A program made the translations under genes and the position numbers. Below the pieces are notes generated by a model. It saw only the letters and a program-made list of their open reading frames with translations, made no database searches and was not told the origin of the DNA. From Mastigocoleus testarum BC008 (GTDB lineage: Bacteria > Cyanobacteriota > Cyanobacteriia > Cyanobacteriales > Nostocaceae), in contig NZ_LMTZ01000159.1 in assembly GCF_001456025.1 (NCBI RefSeq), positions 2,015 to 57,055 of the forward strand: a stretch of 55,041 bases of DNA, read 5' to 3'. This document shows, in pieces, positions 9,557 through 19,682 of this stretch (within the stretch, counting starts at the first letter, position 1; each line of letters starts with the position of its first letter).

Positions 9557-11761
9557 CTAGCCCGTAAACTTTGATTCTGAAAATACATTTGTACTTTCAG
9601 TTTCTCTAGAATAGGAGTCTGAACGGGAATGATTATAGTAGAAATTATTCTCACCGTACTGCCTTACATCTACTGCATTAACAATCAAACCCATAACATT
9701 TACTTCTGCACGAGTTAGCAAGGATTTCGCTGCTAATGCACTCTTAGAATCAACAAGCCCAGGTCTAGATACAACTAGCACTCCATCGACCATTTTACCT
9801 AAAACTGCAGCATCTGCTGTTCCAGCTAAGGATGGAGTGTCAAATATAATGTAGTCGTAATTCTCGTTGAGCATATCAATAAAAGATGTCATACGCTCAG
9901 AGTCTATAAGAGCTAAGGGATTAGGGGGAACTACGCCAGAGGTTAGTACGGATAAGCTTGGAGTTATTTTTTGAACGGCCTTTGAAAACAACTGCTGTCC
10001 TACCATCACGTTACTCAAACCTACCGAGTTAATTAAACCCCAAAGGTGATGTTGGGCTGGTTGACGCATATCTGCATCTACTAGTAGAACTCTTTTACCA
10101 GATTGTGCAATAACTGCTGCTAGATTAGCAGCTACTTCAGTTCGACCTTCTCCAGGAATAGAACTAGTAACAACTATTTTGCTAACTTTCTTATCCAAGC
10201 TGACGAATTTTAAATTAGCCTGAAGCATCTGGTAAGCCTCATGAAGCATTGAACGGGGTGATGTGGCAACAATTACCCTAGGAGAAATTCCTTCCAAGCC
10301 TTCGCTTTCTACAAAGGATGGATGATTCATCTCATATTTAGGTATTAGTCCCAGTAGGGTATGTCCAAATAATGCTTCTGCTTCTTGGGGTGTCTTCAAT
10401 CTTCGATCAATCAGGTCAACAAAATAAGCTGCAGCAACGCCTAACAGCAGTCCAATGAATACCCCACCACCAGCAATCAGGATATTTTTTTTCAAAGCTT
10501 TAATGCTACTTTGAATTTTGGCATACTCTAATATGCTGGCATTACCGACAATTTGCTTTTGGGCAATATTAATTTCTCGTTCTTTTGTCAGTAAGTCTTC
10601 ATAGCTTCCTTGTGCTACAGATAATCTTCTTTGTATATCTCCTTGTCTTTTCTCCAAGTTAGGAAGAGTATCAGCTCTTTGTCTATATTTTTCTCGGATC
10701 AAGATTAAAGAATTAATTTTATTCTGTAAACCAGATCGAGTAGATTCTATTCTTGCTAACTCGGTTGCTAATCCTTGTTTGATATCTCCCATTTGTAATT
10801 TTTCGGGAGCAATCTGTGCATCATAGCCCAAAGACTGATTAGTTCTTTGATCCAATAAAGCTTGTAAATTAGCTTCTTTATTTCTTAGGTCAACCAGTGT
10901 TGGATGATTTGGTTGTAGAAGACTGCTATTAGTAGCTATTTGAGCTTGGACTTCTTGCAGTTGTTTGAGGACACCTTGTACCCCTTCATTTTCACTTAAA
11001 GAAGCAATGTCAACAGAGCTATCAGCAACCTTTAATTGACGACGAATTTGTTGCTCTCGAGCAGTCAAATCTGCTAATTCTGACCTAACTGTATTAATTT
11101 CTTCGTCAATCTTTGTGATATTTTTAACGGTGCCGCTGGTCTCTTCTTGCAGGTTGATAATCTTGTTTTTTGCCTTAAATCTTCTCAGGGCTTCTGCGGC
11201 TTCATTTAGTTCGCGTTTCGCCGTACGTACTTGTTCTTGAATGGACTCAGCAGCTCCTGAAGCTTCTAAGCGATTTCTTTGAGTGTTATCATCTATATAA
11301 GCGTTCATTGCCTGATTGACAACTGCTTTTGCCAATACAGGATCTTCTGATGAAAAAGAAACTTTTAAAACATCTGTACCACTAACCGTTTCTATATCAA
11401 GAGCAAGAGCTCCAGCATCAAGAGGAGCACCATCTTTATCCTTAAGTTTAAGGGTATCAACTACTTCTTTTAAAACTGATTCTGAATTGATTAACAGAGC
11501 TTGAGTGTTGAGTGGATTTGCTTCCTTACGGATAGAATCGAGATGCCCAATTTTTTCTCCAACCCCCGTCAGAGAAGAAGCCTTACTCGATTGAAATAAT
11601 AGCTTTCCACTGGCTTCATAAGCCGGTTTCTGTAACAGTAAACTGAGTCCGGCTAGCCCTGAGCATACAGCAAATACTCCCGATGCTATAAGCCAGCGAC
11701 GTTTGAGGACTAGCAAGTATTTCTGAAGATCTATCTCTTCGGGATAGCCTTTATTTTCCAT
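9557..11761 (-). CDS. Wzc-like polysaccharide chain-length determinant / tyrosine kinase
   Basis: The protein has 734 residues. An N-terminal Wzz domain with a first helix (about 25-45) is followed by a long periplasmic coiled coil (about 160-420), a second helix (about 430-450) and a C-terminal BY-kinase domain (about 520-700). The kinase region has VVTSSIPGEGRTEV as Walker A, VLLVDADMRQP as Walker A' and YDYIIFDTPS as Walker B, then a Tyr-containing tail (NNFYYNHSRSDSYS) suited to autophosphorylation. Such proteins control polymer length and export at the inner membrane. Residue 540 is Arg (codon CGA) where Walker A normally has Lys, so ATP binding may be weakened. The start has AAGG 9 bases upstream. 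It follows the WecG-type gene and precedes the acetyltransferase in the same direction. Confidence 0.9.
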   Translation of the reverse strand: MENKGYPEEIDLQKYLLVLKRRWLIASGVFAVCSGLAGLSLLLQKPAYEASGKLLFQSSKASSLTGVGEKIGHLDSIRKEANPLNTQALLINSESVLKEVVDTLKLKDKDGAPLDAGALALDIETVSGTDVLKVSFSSEDPVLAKAVVNQAMNAYIDDNTQRNRLEASGAAESIQEQVRTAKRELNEAAEALRRFKAKNKIINLQEETSGTVKNITKIDEEINTVRSELADLTAREQQIRRQLKVADSSVDIASLSENEGVQGVLKQLQEVQAQIATNSSLLQPNHPTLVDLRNKEANLQALLDQRTNQSLGYDAQIAPEKLQMGDIKQGLATELARIESTRSGLQNKINSLILIREKYRQRADTLPNLEKRQGDIQRRLSVAQGSYEDLLTKEREINIAQKQIVGNASILEYAKIQSSIKALKKNILIAGGGVFIGLLLGVAAAYFVDLIDRRLKTPQEAEALFGHTLLGLIPKYEMNHPSFVESEGLEGISPRVIVATSPRSMLHEAYQMLQANLKFVSLDKKVSKIVVTSSIPGEGRTEVAANLAAVIAQSGKRVLLVDADMRQPAQHHLWGLINSVGLSNVMVGQQLFSKAVQKITPSLSVLTSGVVPPNPLALIDSERMTSFIDMLNENYDYIIFDTPSLAGTADAAVLGKMVDGVLVVSRPGLVDSKSALAAKSLLTRAEVNVMGLIVNAVDVRQYGENNFYYNHSRSDSYSRETESTNVFSESKFTG

Positions 11762-11909
11762 TGCATTGACCTTTTGATGAGGACACTCACTGAAAAAAAC
11801 TACAAAACTATTGAGTTATGGAGATATTGATTATATCGAACTCAGTTTTTCATGTAGCTCAATTATTCTTTGTACATTCTCCTATAAGTTTTGGCTAAGG
11901 ATTTTAGTC

Positions 11910-12689
11910 TTATAACTCTTTTCTTCTTATATTTGAAGACCAAGGATTTCTATACAGTAGTAGCCGTTGCTTTAAAATGAGCCATAAAAATGGCAGAGCA
12001 TCTAACAGATACCTTTTCCATAGTCGCCTTGGTTCATTCAAGAGTCTATATAACCACTCAAAACCAATTTCACTCATCCATTTTGGTGAACGCTTGACGT
12101 TGCCAGCTTCAAAATCGATTGTTGCTCCAATAGCCAAAAATATATTAATATTTTTCAGTTGCTTTTTGTATTTGGCTATCCACATTTCTTGTTTGGGTGA
12201 ACCTACACCTATAGCCAAAACAGTAGCCCCAGAATTATTAATTAATTCTACTATTTTTTTACATTCATCTTCTTTTTTTTCAAAACCAAATGATGGTGAA
12301 TGTGCCGCGATAATAATATTTCTTCCAACCCTAGTGTTGATTTTCTTTTTCGCAGTTTGAACAGTTTTCTCTTTGGAGCCTAGTAAAAATATCTTGATAT
12401 TTTCATCGTTCTGGTAGTATTTGTAAAAAGCTGGAAATAAGTCAGAACCGGATATTTTTTCTAAAATCGGAGATCCTAAAAAATTAGATGCGTACATCAG
12501 TATCTTGCTATCGCAAACTCTGTAATCAGCTTCTTGGTAGATGGAATAAAATTCCTTATTTTTCTGTAAGCATACTATGTGGTTCACATTAGGTGTAAAT
12601 ACCACTCCACCACCGCGTAAATTTTCCAGCAAATCAACCATCTTGATATTGTGAATGGTTGTATTTAATAGCGTCACCCGTCTCATCAT
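11910..12689 (-). CDS. WecG/TagA/CpsF family glycosyltransferase
   Basis: The protein is about 259 residues, the usual family length. It carries the family signatures GVVFTPNVNHIVCLQK near the N-terminus, DSKILMYASNFLG, IKIFLLGSKEKTV in the middle and ATVLAIGVGSPKQEMWI, with a C-terminal FEWLYRLLNEPRRLWKRY amphipathic stretch that in this family anchors the enzyme to the membrane. Members transfer N-acetylmannosamine, mannosaminuronate or glucose to undecaprenyl-linked acceptors, early in glycan assembly. It is the first gene of the minus-strand glycan series, after 1.4 kb without genes. The ATG at 12689 is chosen; a TTG at 12698 and an ATG at 12686 are possible. No ribosome binding site decides among them. 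Confidence 0.88.
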   Translation of the reverse strand: MMRRVTLLNTTIHNIKMVDLLENLRGGGVVFTPNVNHIVCLQKNKEFYSIYQEADYRVCDSKILMYASNFLGSPILEKISGSDLFPAFYKYYQNDENIKIFLLGSKEKTVQTAKKKINTRVGRNIIIAAHSPSFGFEKKEDECKKIVELINNSGATVLAIGVGSPKQEMWIAKYKKQLKNINIFLAIGATIDFEAGNVKRSPKWMSEIGFEWLYRLLNEPRRLWKRYLLDALPFLWLILKQRLLLYRNPWSSNIRRKEL

Positions 12690-14095
12690 TATTTTCAAAA
12701 CAAAATGAATAAATATACTAAATATTAATTATTCACCAGGTACAATTAACTAGGATATATGAATAAAGGAAGTAGAATAATTACTTCCTCCAACAGTAAT
12801 TAGAATACTAACAAATTCCAAAAAATATTTTAGGTTTCTTAAATCTATTTTGAAAGTTGTCTAAAGATACTCTAGGTAAATATTATACTAAGTACAAACC
12901 TCAGAGTCCTATCTTTTTGAATCATGTTGAAGGTATGAATACGTAAAACTACGAGCTATTCATATCAATTCAATTTTAATATTGTTTATTTTTGACATTT
13001 CTTTAATTGATCACACCCATCTCAATAGGGGTGTACACTATTTTTTTATAGCAGAAGTTTTTCAGCTAAAAGAATTGCTAGTTTTCAGTAATTATTTATC
13101 CTTATAGTGTGAAACATCTTTATACACGAAATTCAATCTAGTAAATTATATTGTTTATTTTGTCTAAAGCTCTACATTGGATTGTGAAGCAAAGAACTTT
13201 TTACCATAGGAATATGTGTATTTTTAATGAATTTTATTCCAATAATAACTGGTTCTAGCGATTGTGCATACAATTTCCAACTACGTACACCGAATATGTA
13301 CTCCAAATATACTCCAAATATATATCTCAAAAATCAAACTAATTCAAAAGTATTTTGTGGGAACATTCTGATATTTTAAACCCAAAACAATCTATTTATT
13401 TTCTGTATTGATACTTACTTAAATGATAATTAATATACATCCATATTAAGCTTTATCTGCACTCATAAAACTTACATTCTGTGAAATTTAAATACATTGC
13501 ACTGAGTTTATATTTGATACCCTAATAATCAGATATACTAGATTTGAGTTAAATTACATACCATTGATAAATAGTAATTAATTAAGAAGATATAAGTTAG
13601 AGTGTATCTTCTGGAAAACATAGGTATGTACTGAATAATTCACGTCAAACTGGAATATATAAAGTTCAATAGTGAAACTTCAATAGGATGTAGAAAATAT
13701 TTATTTAGTTGAAGCTCAGCAAGAAGTTAAGTTGTAAGTGAATAAACCAAATTTTACAATGATATTTCACGTGCATATTAATGCTCTTGTATCAGTACGA
13801 TATCATCTAAGTCGATGTTTTTTGATGGCATATAGTTAGAATTAATTCCAATAAATTTGGATACAAGTATCAAGTTAGCAAATCAGAACTTGTAGCATTT
13901 TGAGTTAATGACATATCAATGAGTAAATTATTTTACACCTATTTTCAATTTATTACCTAACAGTAAAATTCTTTATCAGACTATGTAGGAATCTTTTAGT
14001 CCCTTGAGCCAGAATTATACTGTTAGTATATTTGTATCTGTACGGTATGGTGTTTATAAAGGCTGGCTAGAAATTTTGGAAATCGCAAATTTTGT
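12690..14095. other. 1.4-kb AT-rich stretch without genes
   Basis: No frame of useful length or clear RNA gene is seen on either strand. It lies upstream of the minus-strand glycan series and downstream of the amidase gene, so it probably holds the promoter and leader of the glycan transcript. Base composition is notably AT-rich even for this window. It could be a long leader, a decayed gene or a regulatory region; nothing in the sequence decides. Confidence 0.45.
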
Positions 14096-15883
14096 TTAAC
14101 GCACAGTCTTAAACCACTCCGCAATCCCATCTGCAAGGGTGTTAGCTAATTTTTGTTGAGATTTGGGATTAACTACCCACTCAAATTCTGAAGGGTTACT
14201 CATAAAACCCAGCTCCAATAAAAGTGAAGGAGCTTCTGCTGGACGGGTTAACGCTAAATTATTCCAAAATACACCATAGGATGGTCGATTAAGTTTTTTG
14301 ACTAAGTAATTGTGCAAAAATATTGCCGAACTATGAGCTTGGGGATGATACCAAAAAATACCTACACCTCTAGTGTTCTCTGCATCTCCATAGTCTGGAA
14401 GGGCATTGTAATGAACTGAAAGTGCAAGTGCTGGTTCTTCTCGGGCAATAATTTTTTGACGTTCTCTCAAAGAAACATCTCGATCGTCTTCCCTGGTCAT
14501 GACAACCGTTGCACCCCTCTTCACCAAAGCATCCCGTAGTAATTTAGAAACACTTAGATTCACATCTTTTTCTGGGTAACCTGTAGGACCAACCGCACCA
14601 CTCTCTTTACCACCATGTCCAGGATCGAGTAAAATTTTAATACCAGACAGTGGTTTACGTCGGCGACGCGAAATTCTCGGAGCATGACGTAGCTTTAACA
14701 CTAAACTTGTGCCTTCATAGCTCAGTGTGTGTCCCCATTGCTGTTCTGATTTAAGATTAAAAGTGTATCGTACCTGACTTGGGGTTATTTGCTGCCAGTC
14801 CAGTCGTGAAATGAACGGGTTATCATCCAAACGAATAATGTCAGTTTGTGCCGTCGTGTTGTGTAGGGTAAGAGAAAAAGTTTGATCGCTTTGGTGGACG
14901 CTAATAGGTACCGGAACTTGTAGTGGGAAAGTTATCTGAGTAGCATCAGAAAATTTTCGCGATCCAACACTACGAATTACAGTTGCTGGCGGGATAGCAC
15001 CATTTAAAATCTGGGTTTCTTTACCCTTGATCCAAGCACCGTAGTCTAAGCGTAACCACTCACCTTCCGAGCCAGTAATTGCCGCTCTTGTTCCCTTTGG
15101 TAATGGCGTCAGTCTAGAATAATTAGTACTTGGTCCGGTACGTGCTACTCCTGCATCCGCTGTGACCTCAACCACTTGTAGGCTAGCAGGTGATAAAATA
15201 GATACTTTACCTGGCGCTCTTTGAGTAAATTTCTTGCCCTGAAGATCCAGCTTATAAATGGGTCGTCCAAAATTGCCAGATTTTTCTATAACAGTACAGC
15301 CTGCATATTTGCCAGTCATTTGTTTGTGAGAAGGCTGATTAGTCCCAGTTAGGGCAGCTAAATTGCTTGGTAATTTAGCTTGTTGTGGTTGGGGATAAAG
15401 ACGAATATTTCGATAGCCTAATCTAACAGATACCTTCGCATCTGGGGGAGCAATAGCGCTAAAACAGATCCTATCATCTGGCATTCTGTCTATGTCTACT
15501 GCTGGAGTTAGAGAATTTACGGCAAATGCTAATCCTTGGGGAATTTTTGGTTCAGTGGCTACTCTGGTCACCACTATTTCAATTTTTTGATTCCCGTGGC
15601 GGACTGTAAACTTATTCTCTCCTAATTTCAGGGGAAAACTGGGAGCAAAATGACCAGCTTGGGAACGTGTTATTGACTGACCATTTATGAAAACCTGTCC
15701 GGTTCGCGGTGCTGTACCAATGAAGAAAATTTTATCCGAAGATGTTTTATGGTTCGTCCGGGGATAAACCACCTTCAGAGACTGTTCTTGTGCTACAGCA
15801 GGGGAGTGATTAACGATGATAGGCGTTAACAGAGCTAATCCAATAAGAGGTTTGACGCTAACAGAAAACAAATTTCTCAACAT
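14096..15883 (-). CDS. N-acetylmuramoyl-L-alanine amidase (AmiC-like)
   Basis: The protein has 595 residues. A signal peptide (about 1-31, ending SPAVAQ) is followed by a region with an AMIN-like or Ig-like character, an SH3-type stretch near 245-295 (ADAGVARTGPSTNYSRL) and a C-terminal Amidase_3 domain from about 415. The zinc ligands are seen in ILLDPGHGG, GYPEKD and ALSVHYN, and the catalytic Glu in SLLLELGFMSNP. The enzyme cuts the amide bond between MurNAc and the stem peptide in the periplasm. In filamentous cyanobacteria, related AmiC proteins drill septal nanopores for cell-cell communication, but that role here is inference. It is divergent from pyrG with only 59 bases between starts. 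Confidence 0.92.
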   Translation of the reverse strand: MLRNLFSVSVKPLIGLALLTPIIVNHSPAVAQEQSLKVVYPRTNHKTSSDKIFFIGTAPRTGQVFINGQSITRSQAGHFAPSFPLKLGENKFTVRHGNQKIEIVVTRVATEPKIPQGLAFAVNSLTPAVDIDRMPDDRICFSAIAPPDAKVSVRLGYRNIRLYPQPQQAKLPSNLAALTGTNQPSHKQMTGKYAGCTVIEKSGNFGRPIYKLDLQGKKFTQRAPGKVSILSPASLQVVEVTADAGVARTGPSTNYSRLTPLPKGTRAAITGSEGEWLRLDYGAWIKGKETQILNGAIPPATVIRSVGSRKFSDATQITFPLQVPVPISVHQSDQTFSLTLHNTTAQTDIIRLDDNPFISRLDWQQITPSQVRYTFNLKSEQQWGHTLSYEGTSLVLKLRHAPRISRRRRKPLSGIKILLDPGHGGKESGAVGPTGYPEKDVNLSVSKLLRDALVKRGATVVMTREDDRDVSLRERQKIIAREEPALALSVHYNALPDYGDAENTRGVGIFWYHPQAHSSAIFLHNYLVKKLNRPSYGVFWNNLALTRPAEAPSLLLELGFMSNPSEFEWVVNPKSQQKLANTLADGIAEWFKTVR

Positions 15884-15942
15884 TTACTGTGGCACAATGA
15901 CGGGATGTATTTTTTTAGAGGTTGCTAGAAATTCGAAATACT

Positions 15943-17580
15943 ATGACTAAGTTTGTATTTGTCACTGGTGGTGTTGTTTCCAGTATCGGCAAAGGAATTG
16001 TAGCAGCTAGCTTAGGTCGATTGCTAAAATCGCGCAACTATTCTGTGTCGATTCTTAAACTTGACCCTTATATTAATGTCGATCCGGGCACCATGAGTCC
16101 TTTTCAGCATGGTGAAGTGTTTGTCACTCAGGATGGGGCAGAAACCGATTTAGATTTGGGGCATTACGAACGCTTTACCGATACTTCCATGTCTCGCCTC
16201 AATAGTGTTACTACCGGTTCAATCTACCAAGCTGTTATTAACAAAGAGCGCCGAGGTGATTACAACGGAGGTACAGTTCAGGTAATACCCCATATTACCA
16301 ATGAAATTAAAGAAAGAATATTAGGGGTTGCTGATTATACTCAGGCTGATGTATTGATTACTGAGATTGGCGGTACTGTGGGAGATATTGAGTCTCTACC
16401 GTTTTTAGAAGCAATTCGTCAGTTTCGCAAACAAGTAGGTAGGGAAAATGTGCTGTATATGCATGTTACCTTGATACCTTGGATTGCTTCGGCTGGTGAA
16501 ATGAAAACAAAACCAACCCAACACTCTGTCAAAGAACTGCGGTCAATTGGTATTCAACCAGATATTTTGATTTGTCGGTGCGATCGCTCTTTACCCCAAG
16601 GTATTAAAGAAAAACTTTCCTCATTTTGTGATGTTCCAGTTGAGTGCGTAATCCCAGCAATTGACGCCAAAAGTATTTATGAAGTCCCGCTAATCTTAGA
16701 GCAGGAAGGATTAGCTTTCCAGGCACTTTCGTTATTAAATATGAAGCAACGTCAAGCTGATATCAGTGAGTGGCGGAATTTAGTAAAAAAATTATACAGT
16801 CCCAAACACCGGGTTGAAATTGCGATTGTTGGTAAGTATGTTAGCTTGAGTGATGCTTACCTCTCTGTAGTTGAATCTCTACGTCATGCAGCGATCGCGA
16901 CCCATAGCGAAATACATATCCGTTGGGTGAATTCAGAAGACTTGGAAGTGGAGCCAGCACAGATACACCTGAAAGGAGTTGATGCTGTAGTTGTTCCTGG
17001 TGGTTTTGGAATTCGGGGCGTTGATGGTAAAGTTGCTGCAATCAAATATGCCAGGGAACAAAAAATTCCTTTCTTAGGATTATGTCTGGGAATGCAATGT
17101 GCAGTAATTGAATGGGCGCGAAATATTGTCGGATTAAAAGATGCTCACAGTGCCGAATTTGAGCCACTTACTACAAACCCAGTTATTAATCTTCTGCCAG
17201 AGCAGCAAGATGTGGTTGACTTGGGTGGGACCATGCGCTTAGGAATTTATCCTTGTCGCCTTAATGCTAACAGTTTGGCTGCCCGGCTATATCAACAAAA
17301 AGAAATTAATGAGCGACACCGCCATCGCTATGAATTTAATAATGCTTACCGTAATTTATTCTTAGACTCCGGCTATGTAATCAGCGGAACCTCACCCGAT
17401 GGACGCTTAGTAGAAATGGTTGAACTGCCGGAGCATCCATTCTTTATCGCCAGTCAATTTCATCCTGAATTTATTTCTCGTCCTAATGCCCCTCATCCTT
17501 TATTCAAAGGCTTAATGGAGGCTGCGATTATTTGCTCTCAGACTTCTTCTGTTCCGCAAACTCCCGTACAAGTATCTTAA
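15943..17580 (+). CDS. pyrG: CTP synthase
   Basis: The enzyme makes CTP from UTP, ATP and glutamine. The N-terminal synthase domain begins MTKFVFVTGGVVSSIGKGI and has LDPYINVDPGTMSPFQHGEV, a near-invariant family sequence. The C-terminal class I glutaminase domain has the nucleophile Cys in FLGLCLGMQ and the His/Glu pair in ASQFHPEFISRP. The length of about 545 residues is standard. I choose ATG 15943, because the family starts at MTKF; a TTG at 15922 would add seven unconserved residues. The divergent amidase start is 59 bases away, so both promoters share a very short region. Confidence 0.97.
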   Translation: MTKFVFVTGGVVSSIGKGIVAASLGRLLKSRNYSVSILKLDPYINVDPGTMSPFQHGEVFVTQDGAETDLDLGHYERFTDTSMSRLNSVTTGSIYQAVINKERRGDYNGGTVQVIPHITNEIKERILGVADYTQADVLITEIGGTVGDIESLPFLEAIRQFRKQVGRENVLYMHVTLIPWIASAGEMKTKPTQHSVKELRSIGIQPDILICRCDRSLPQGIKEKLSSFCDVPVECVIPAIDAKSIYEVPLILEQEGLAFQALSLLNMKQRQADISEWRNLVKKLYSPKHRVEIAIVGKYVSLSDAYLSVVESLRHAAIATHSEIHIRWVNSEDLEVEPAQIHLKGVDAVVVPGGFGIRGVDGKVAAIKYAREQKIPFLGLCLGMQCAVIEWARNIVGLKDAHSAEFEPLTTNPVINLLPEQQDVVDLGGTMRLGIYPCRLNANSLAARLYQQKEINERHRHRYEFNNAYRNLFLDSGYVISGTSPDGRLVEMVELPEHPFFIASQFHPEFISRPNAPHPLFKGLMEAAIICSQTSSVPQTPVQVS

Positions 17581-17717
17581 ATTTCGCCAATTTTTTGATA
17601 TTTTGTCCGAGTATATACGCAGAACGTTACAGTACTTAACCCCTTATACTTTCCATAGGAGATGTTGTACTGAAGTATGCTGACGACATCAAGACAAATA
17701 AACTTGAGGAGATGAGG

Positions 17718-18152
17718 GTGGCGTACTGGGCAAAAATAGTTCACGAGAAAAATGAATATGTAGTGAATTTTGAGCGAGTAACTGCTTTTTGCTGTGAAGC
17801 AAATGGCAGAGTAACCTTTTGGCTGCCAGATTGTGCAATACCCATCGTCATTAATCCCTTAAGTAATCCCCAAGACTATAAAAAAGTTCTGGAGTACATC
17901 AAGCGATTTACAGAGTTGGAATTTGAGAATACTTATTGGGTAAAAATTTTCTACGACAGAAATGAATACATTATCAACCTCAACTGCATTAGCTCTTTTT
18001 GTCACGAGCCAAATGGCAGGATAACATTCTGGTTGCCAGATAGCACCATACCTATCATAATTAATCCTGTAAGTAACTCAGATTCTTACAAAAAAGTCTT
18101 AGAGTATATTCACAAGGAGACAGGATATCACTTTGCAGAAAGTCAAAAGTAA
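17718..18152 (+). CDS. Two-copy repeat-domain protein of unknown function
   Basis: About 144 residues made almost wholly of two copies of one roughly 70-residue domain. Copy 1 (about 2-68) and copy 2 (about 75-140) share the order YW[AV]KI, EY[VI][VI]N, a Cys-x-x-Glu/His-x-N-G-R run, [TV]FWLPD, IP[IV][VI]INP and YKKVLEYI. Each copy looks like a small beta-sheet domain with a C-terminal helix. I do not recognise the family. GAGGAG at 17706-17711 directly abuts ATG 17712 but is 6 bases from GTG 17718, so GTG is the better start. It follows pyrG by 137 bases; no functional link is evident. Confidence 0.75.
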   Translation: MAYWAKIVHEKNEYVVNFERVTAFCCEANGRVTFWLPDCAIPIVINPLSNPQDYKKVLEYIKRFTELEFENTYWVKIFYDRNEYIINLNCISSFCHEPNGRITFWLPDSTIPIIINPVSNSDSYKKVLEYIHKETGYHFAESQK

Positions 18153-18290
18153 AGTCATATCAGACATTTGATTATTTACCCTACATTTTTTTGTAAATCA
18201 GAGTTACCAGTTACCTACAGCTAACGCCACGCTTTGCTAACACCACGTAAGCGATGCGGGCGTATACCAATTACCCGTTATCAAACACAA

Positions 18291-19199
18291 TCAAAGTAAG
18301 TGAAGTGCTAATTTTGCAGCGCCAAGCATTCCTACTGAGTTGCCTAACTTAGAAGTTAATATTTCTCAGCCAATGCGAGAAGTTGACATCACTCGTCTTT
18401 CCACTTCTGCGATCGCAGCTGGTTAAAAAAATGTGCACTGGCGCTAACACCACCTCCAATTACAATTGCTTCTGGCGTAAGGATATAAATTAAACTTGTT
18501 AAGCCGATGCCCAAGTCGTGATCATATTCTTACCAAAATTTCAAGACATTGATATTACTGCTTCTCGCAGCTTCAGCTAATTCATGGGTTTTTTACCCGT
18601 GCGCTGATAAATAGCGGTCGCAGAGGTAAATTATTCTAATGAATCTTGATTACCACTTTTACATTTTGGCTCTTGGGGATTGAAAGTAATTAAACCTAAT
18701 TCTCCTGCAGCCCCTTGGTGACCAAAAAATAAATTGCCGTTTAGAATGATTGCACCTCAAACTCCAGTACCTGAAGTCAGAAAAATAAAATTCTGAAAAC
18801 GACGATCAGCTACTAACCAAGTTTCACCTAAACCAGCACAGTTTGCATGATTTGCTATAACTGCCCTTGCTTCTATCTCTGAAGCAAGAGGAATATCATA
18901 CCATTGAGGTAAATTAATTGCAACTTTGGCTATTTTCCCATTTGCATCGGCAGGTCCGGGAGTTCCTATACCAATTGCCCGAGTTTTATTTTCTGAATCT
19001 ATTTTGGCGATCGTATCTACCATTGCTGCGATCGCTGCTTTTGGAATAGCCGGTTGGGGAGTAGGTACAGTTAGGAACTACAAACAGCCACCGTCAGCAG
19101 TAACCTAACTGGTCCTAACTTAATTGCTGTTCCTCCCAAGTCAATACCGACTACCTGAAAATCGTCCCCTGAAGATTTTTTCAAATGGTTTTGTGTCAA
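18291..19199 (-). pseudogene. Decayed ROK family sugar kinase (glucokinase-like)
   Basis: The remnant covers the full length of a ROK kinase of about 300 codons. In order it has VVGIDLGGTAIKLG (N-terminal ATP motif, near 19150), IGIGTPGPAD, ANCAGLGE, FLTSGTGV, GAAGELGLITFNP, PEAIVIGGGVSAS and NSVGMLGAAKLAL. The frame is broken several times: a shift soon after the ATP motif, a TAG upstream of 19023, a TGA at 18757-18759 inside the conserved SGTGVGG stretch, and further shifts in the C-terminal third. A likely original TTG start at 19199 has AGGAG upstream. Such enzymes phosphorylate glucose or N-acetyl sugars. The gene is almost certainly inactive. Confidence 0.85.
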
Positions 19200-19280
19200 A
19201 TGTCTGACTGATAACTCCTGTTTTTATATTTATTTATAGCAATTGCAGCGAGTAAAATTCGCCAGGGCAAAGATTATAAA

Positions 19281-19517
19281 CTAATTATTGAAAGTATTTG
19301 TATTGAAAATATTTGAAGTTTGCCATAATTCTTCTACTTGAGTGGGAATAGCATATGCTTGTTCTGGCTCACTAGCCGGGCGAGAAAAACTTGAATTACT
19401 TTGCCAAGAAACCAAGGGAGTTCCTCGCAGTACACCAGTCAGGGCAACAAAAAGCATAAAACCGCCCGCAGCCGCAGCAATTAAAGATAAGTTATCTTTC
19501 ACACCAAAATCTCGCAT
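19281..19517 (-). CDS. Small single-pass membrane protein, unknown function
   Basis: The protein has 78 residues. It begins MRDFGVKDN, followed by one strongly hydrophobic helix (about residues 10-31, SLIAAAAGGFMLFVALTGVL) and a polar, Pro/Ser-rich tail. The ATG at 19517 is preferred over an upstream start at 19538 because the added residues look unlike coding sequence. It lies just upstream (on the plus strand coordinates) of the ROK remnant. I do not recognise a family; the compact layout suggests a small thylakoid or inner-membrane protein. Confidence 0.6.
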   Translation of the reverse strand: MRDFGVKDNLSLIAAAAGGFMLFVALTGVLRGTPLVSWQSNSSFSRPASEPEQAYAIPTQVEELWQTSNIFNTNTFNN

Positions 19518-19682
19518 AAAAGTACAACAGATAATCAATCATGTTAGACCATGAAGTAATGTGTTAGTGGTATTCGTACCCTGTCGTGAGATACTTGTGC
19601 ATTTTTTGTTTTAAATCAAACAAATGACTCACAACAAAATACTCGCGACAAATCACTGATTATGATTATCAAATACCAACTC

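Noticed and set aside
16841..17041. Antisense ORF inside pyrG
   Set aside because: Shadow frame of a highly conserved gene; composition is Gln/His-rich noise.
18926..19108. Plus-strand ORF over the ROK remnant
   Set aside because: It is the complement of the conserved ROK blocks; the minus strand explains the sequence.
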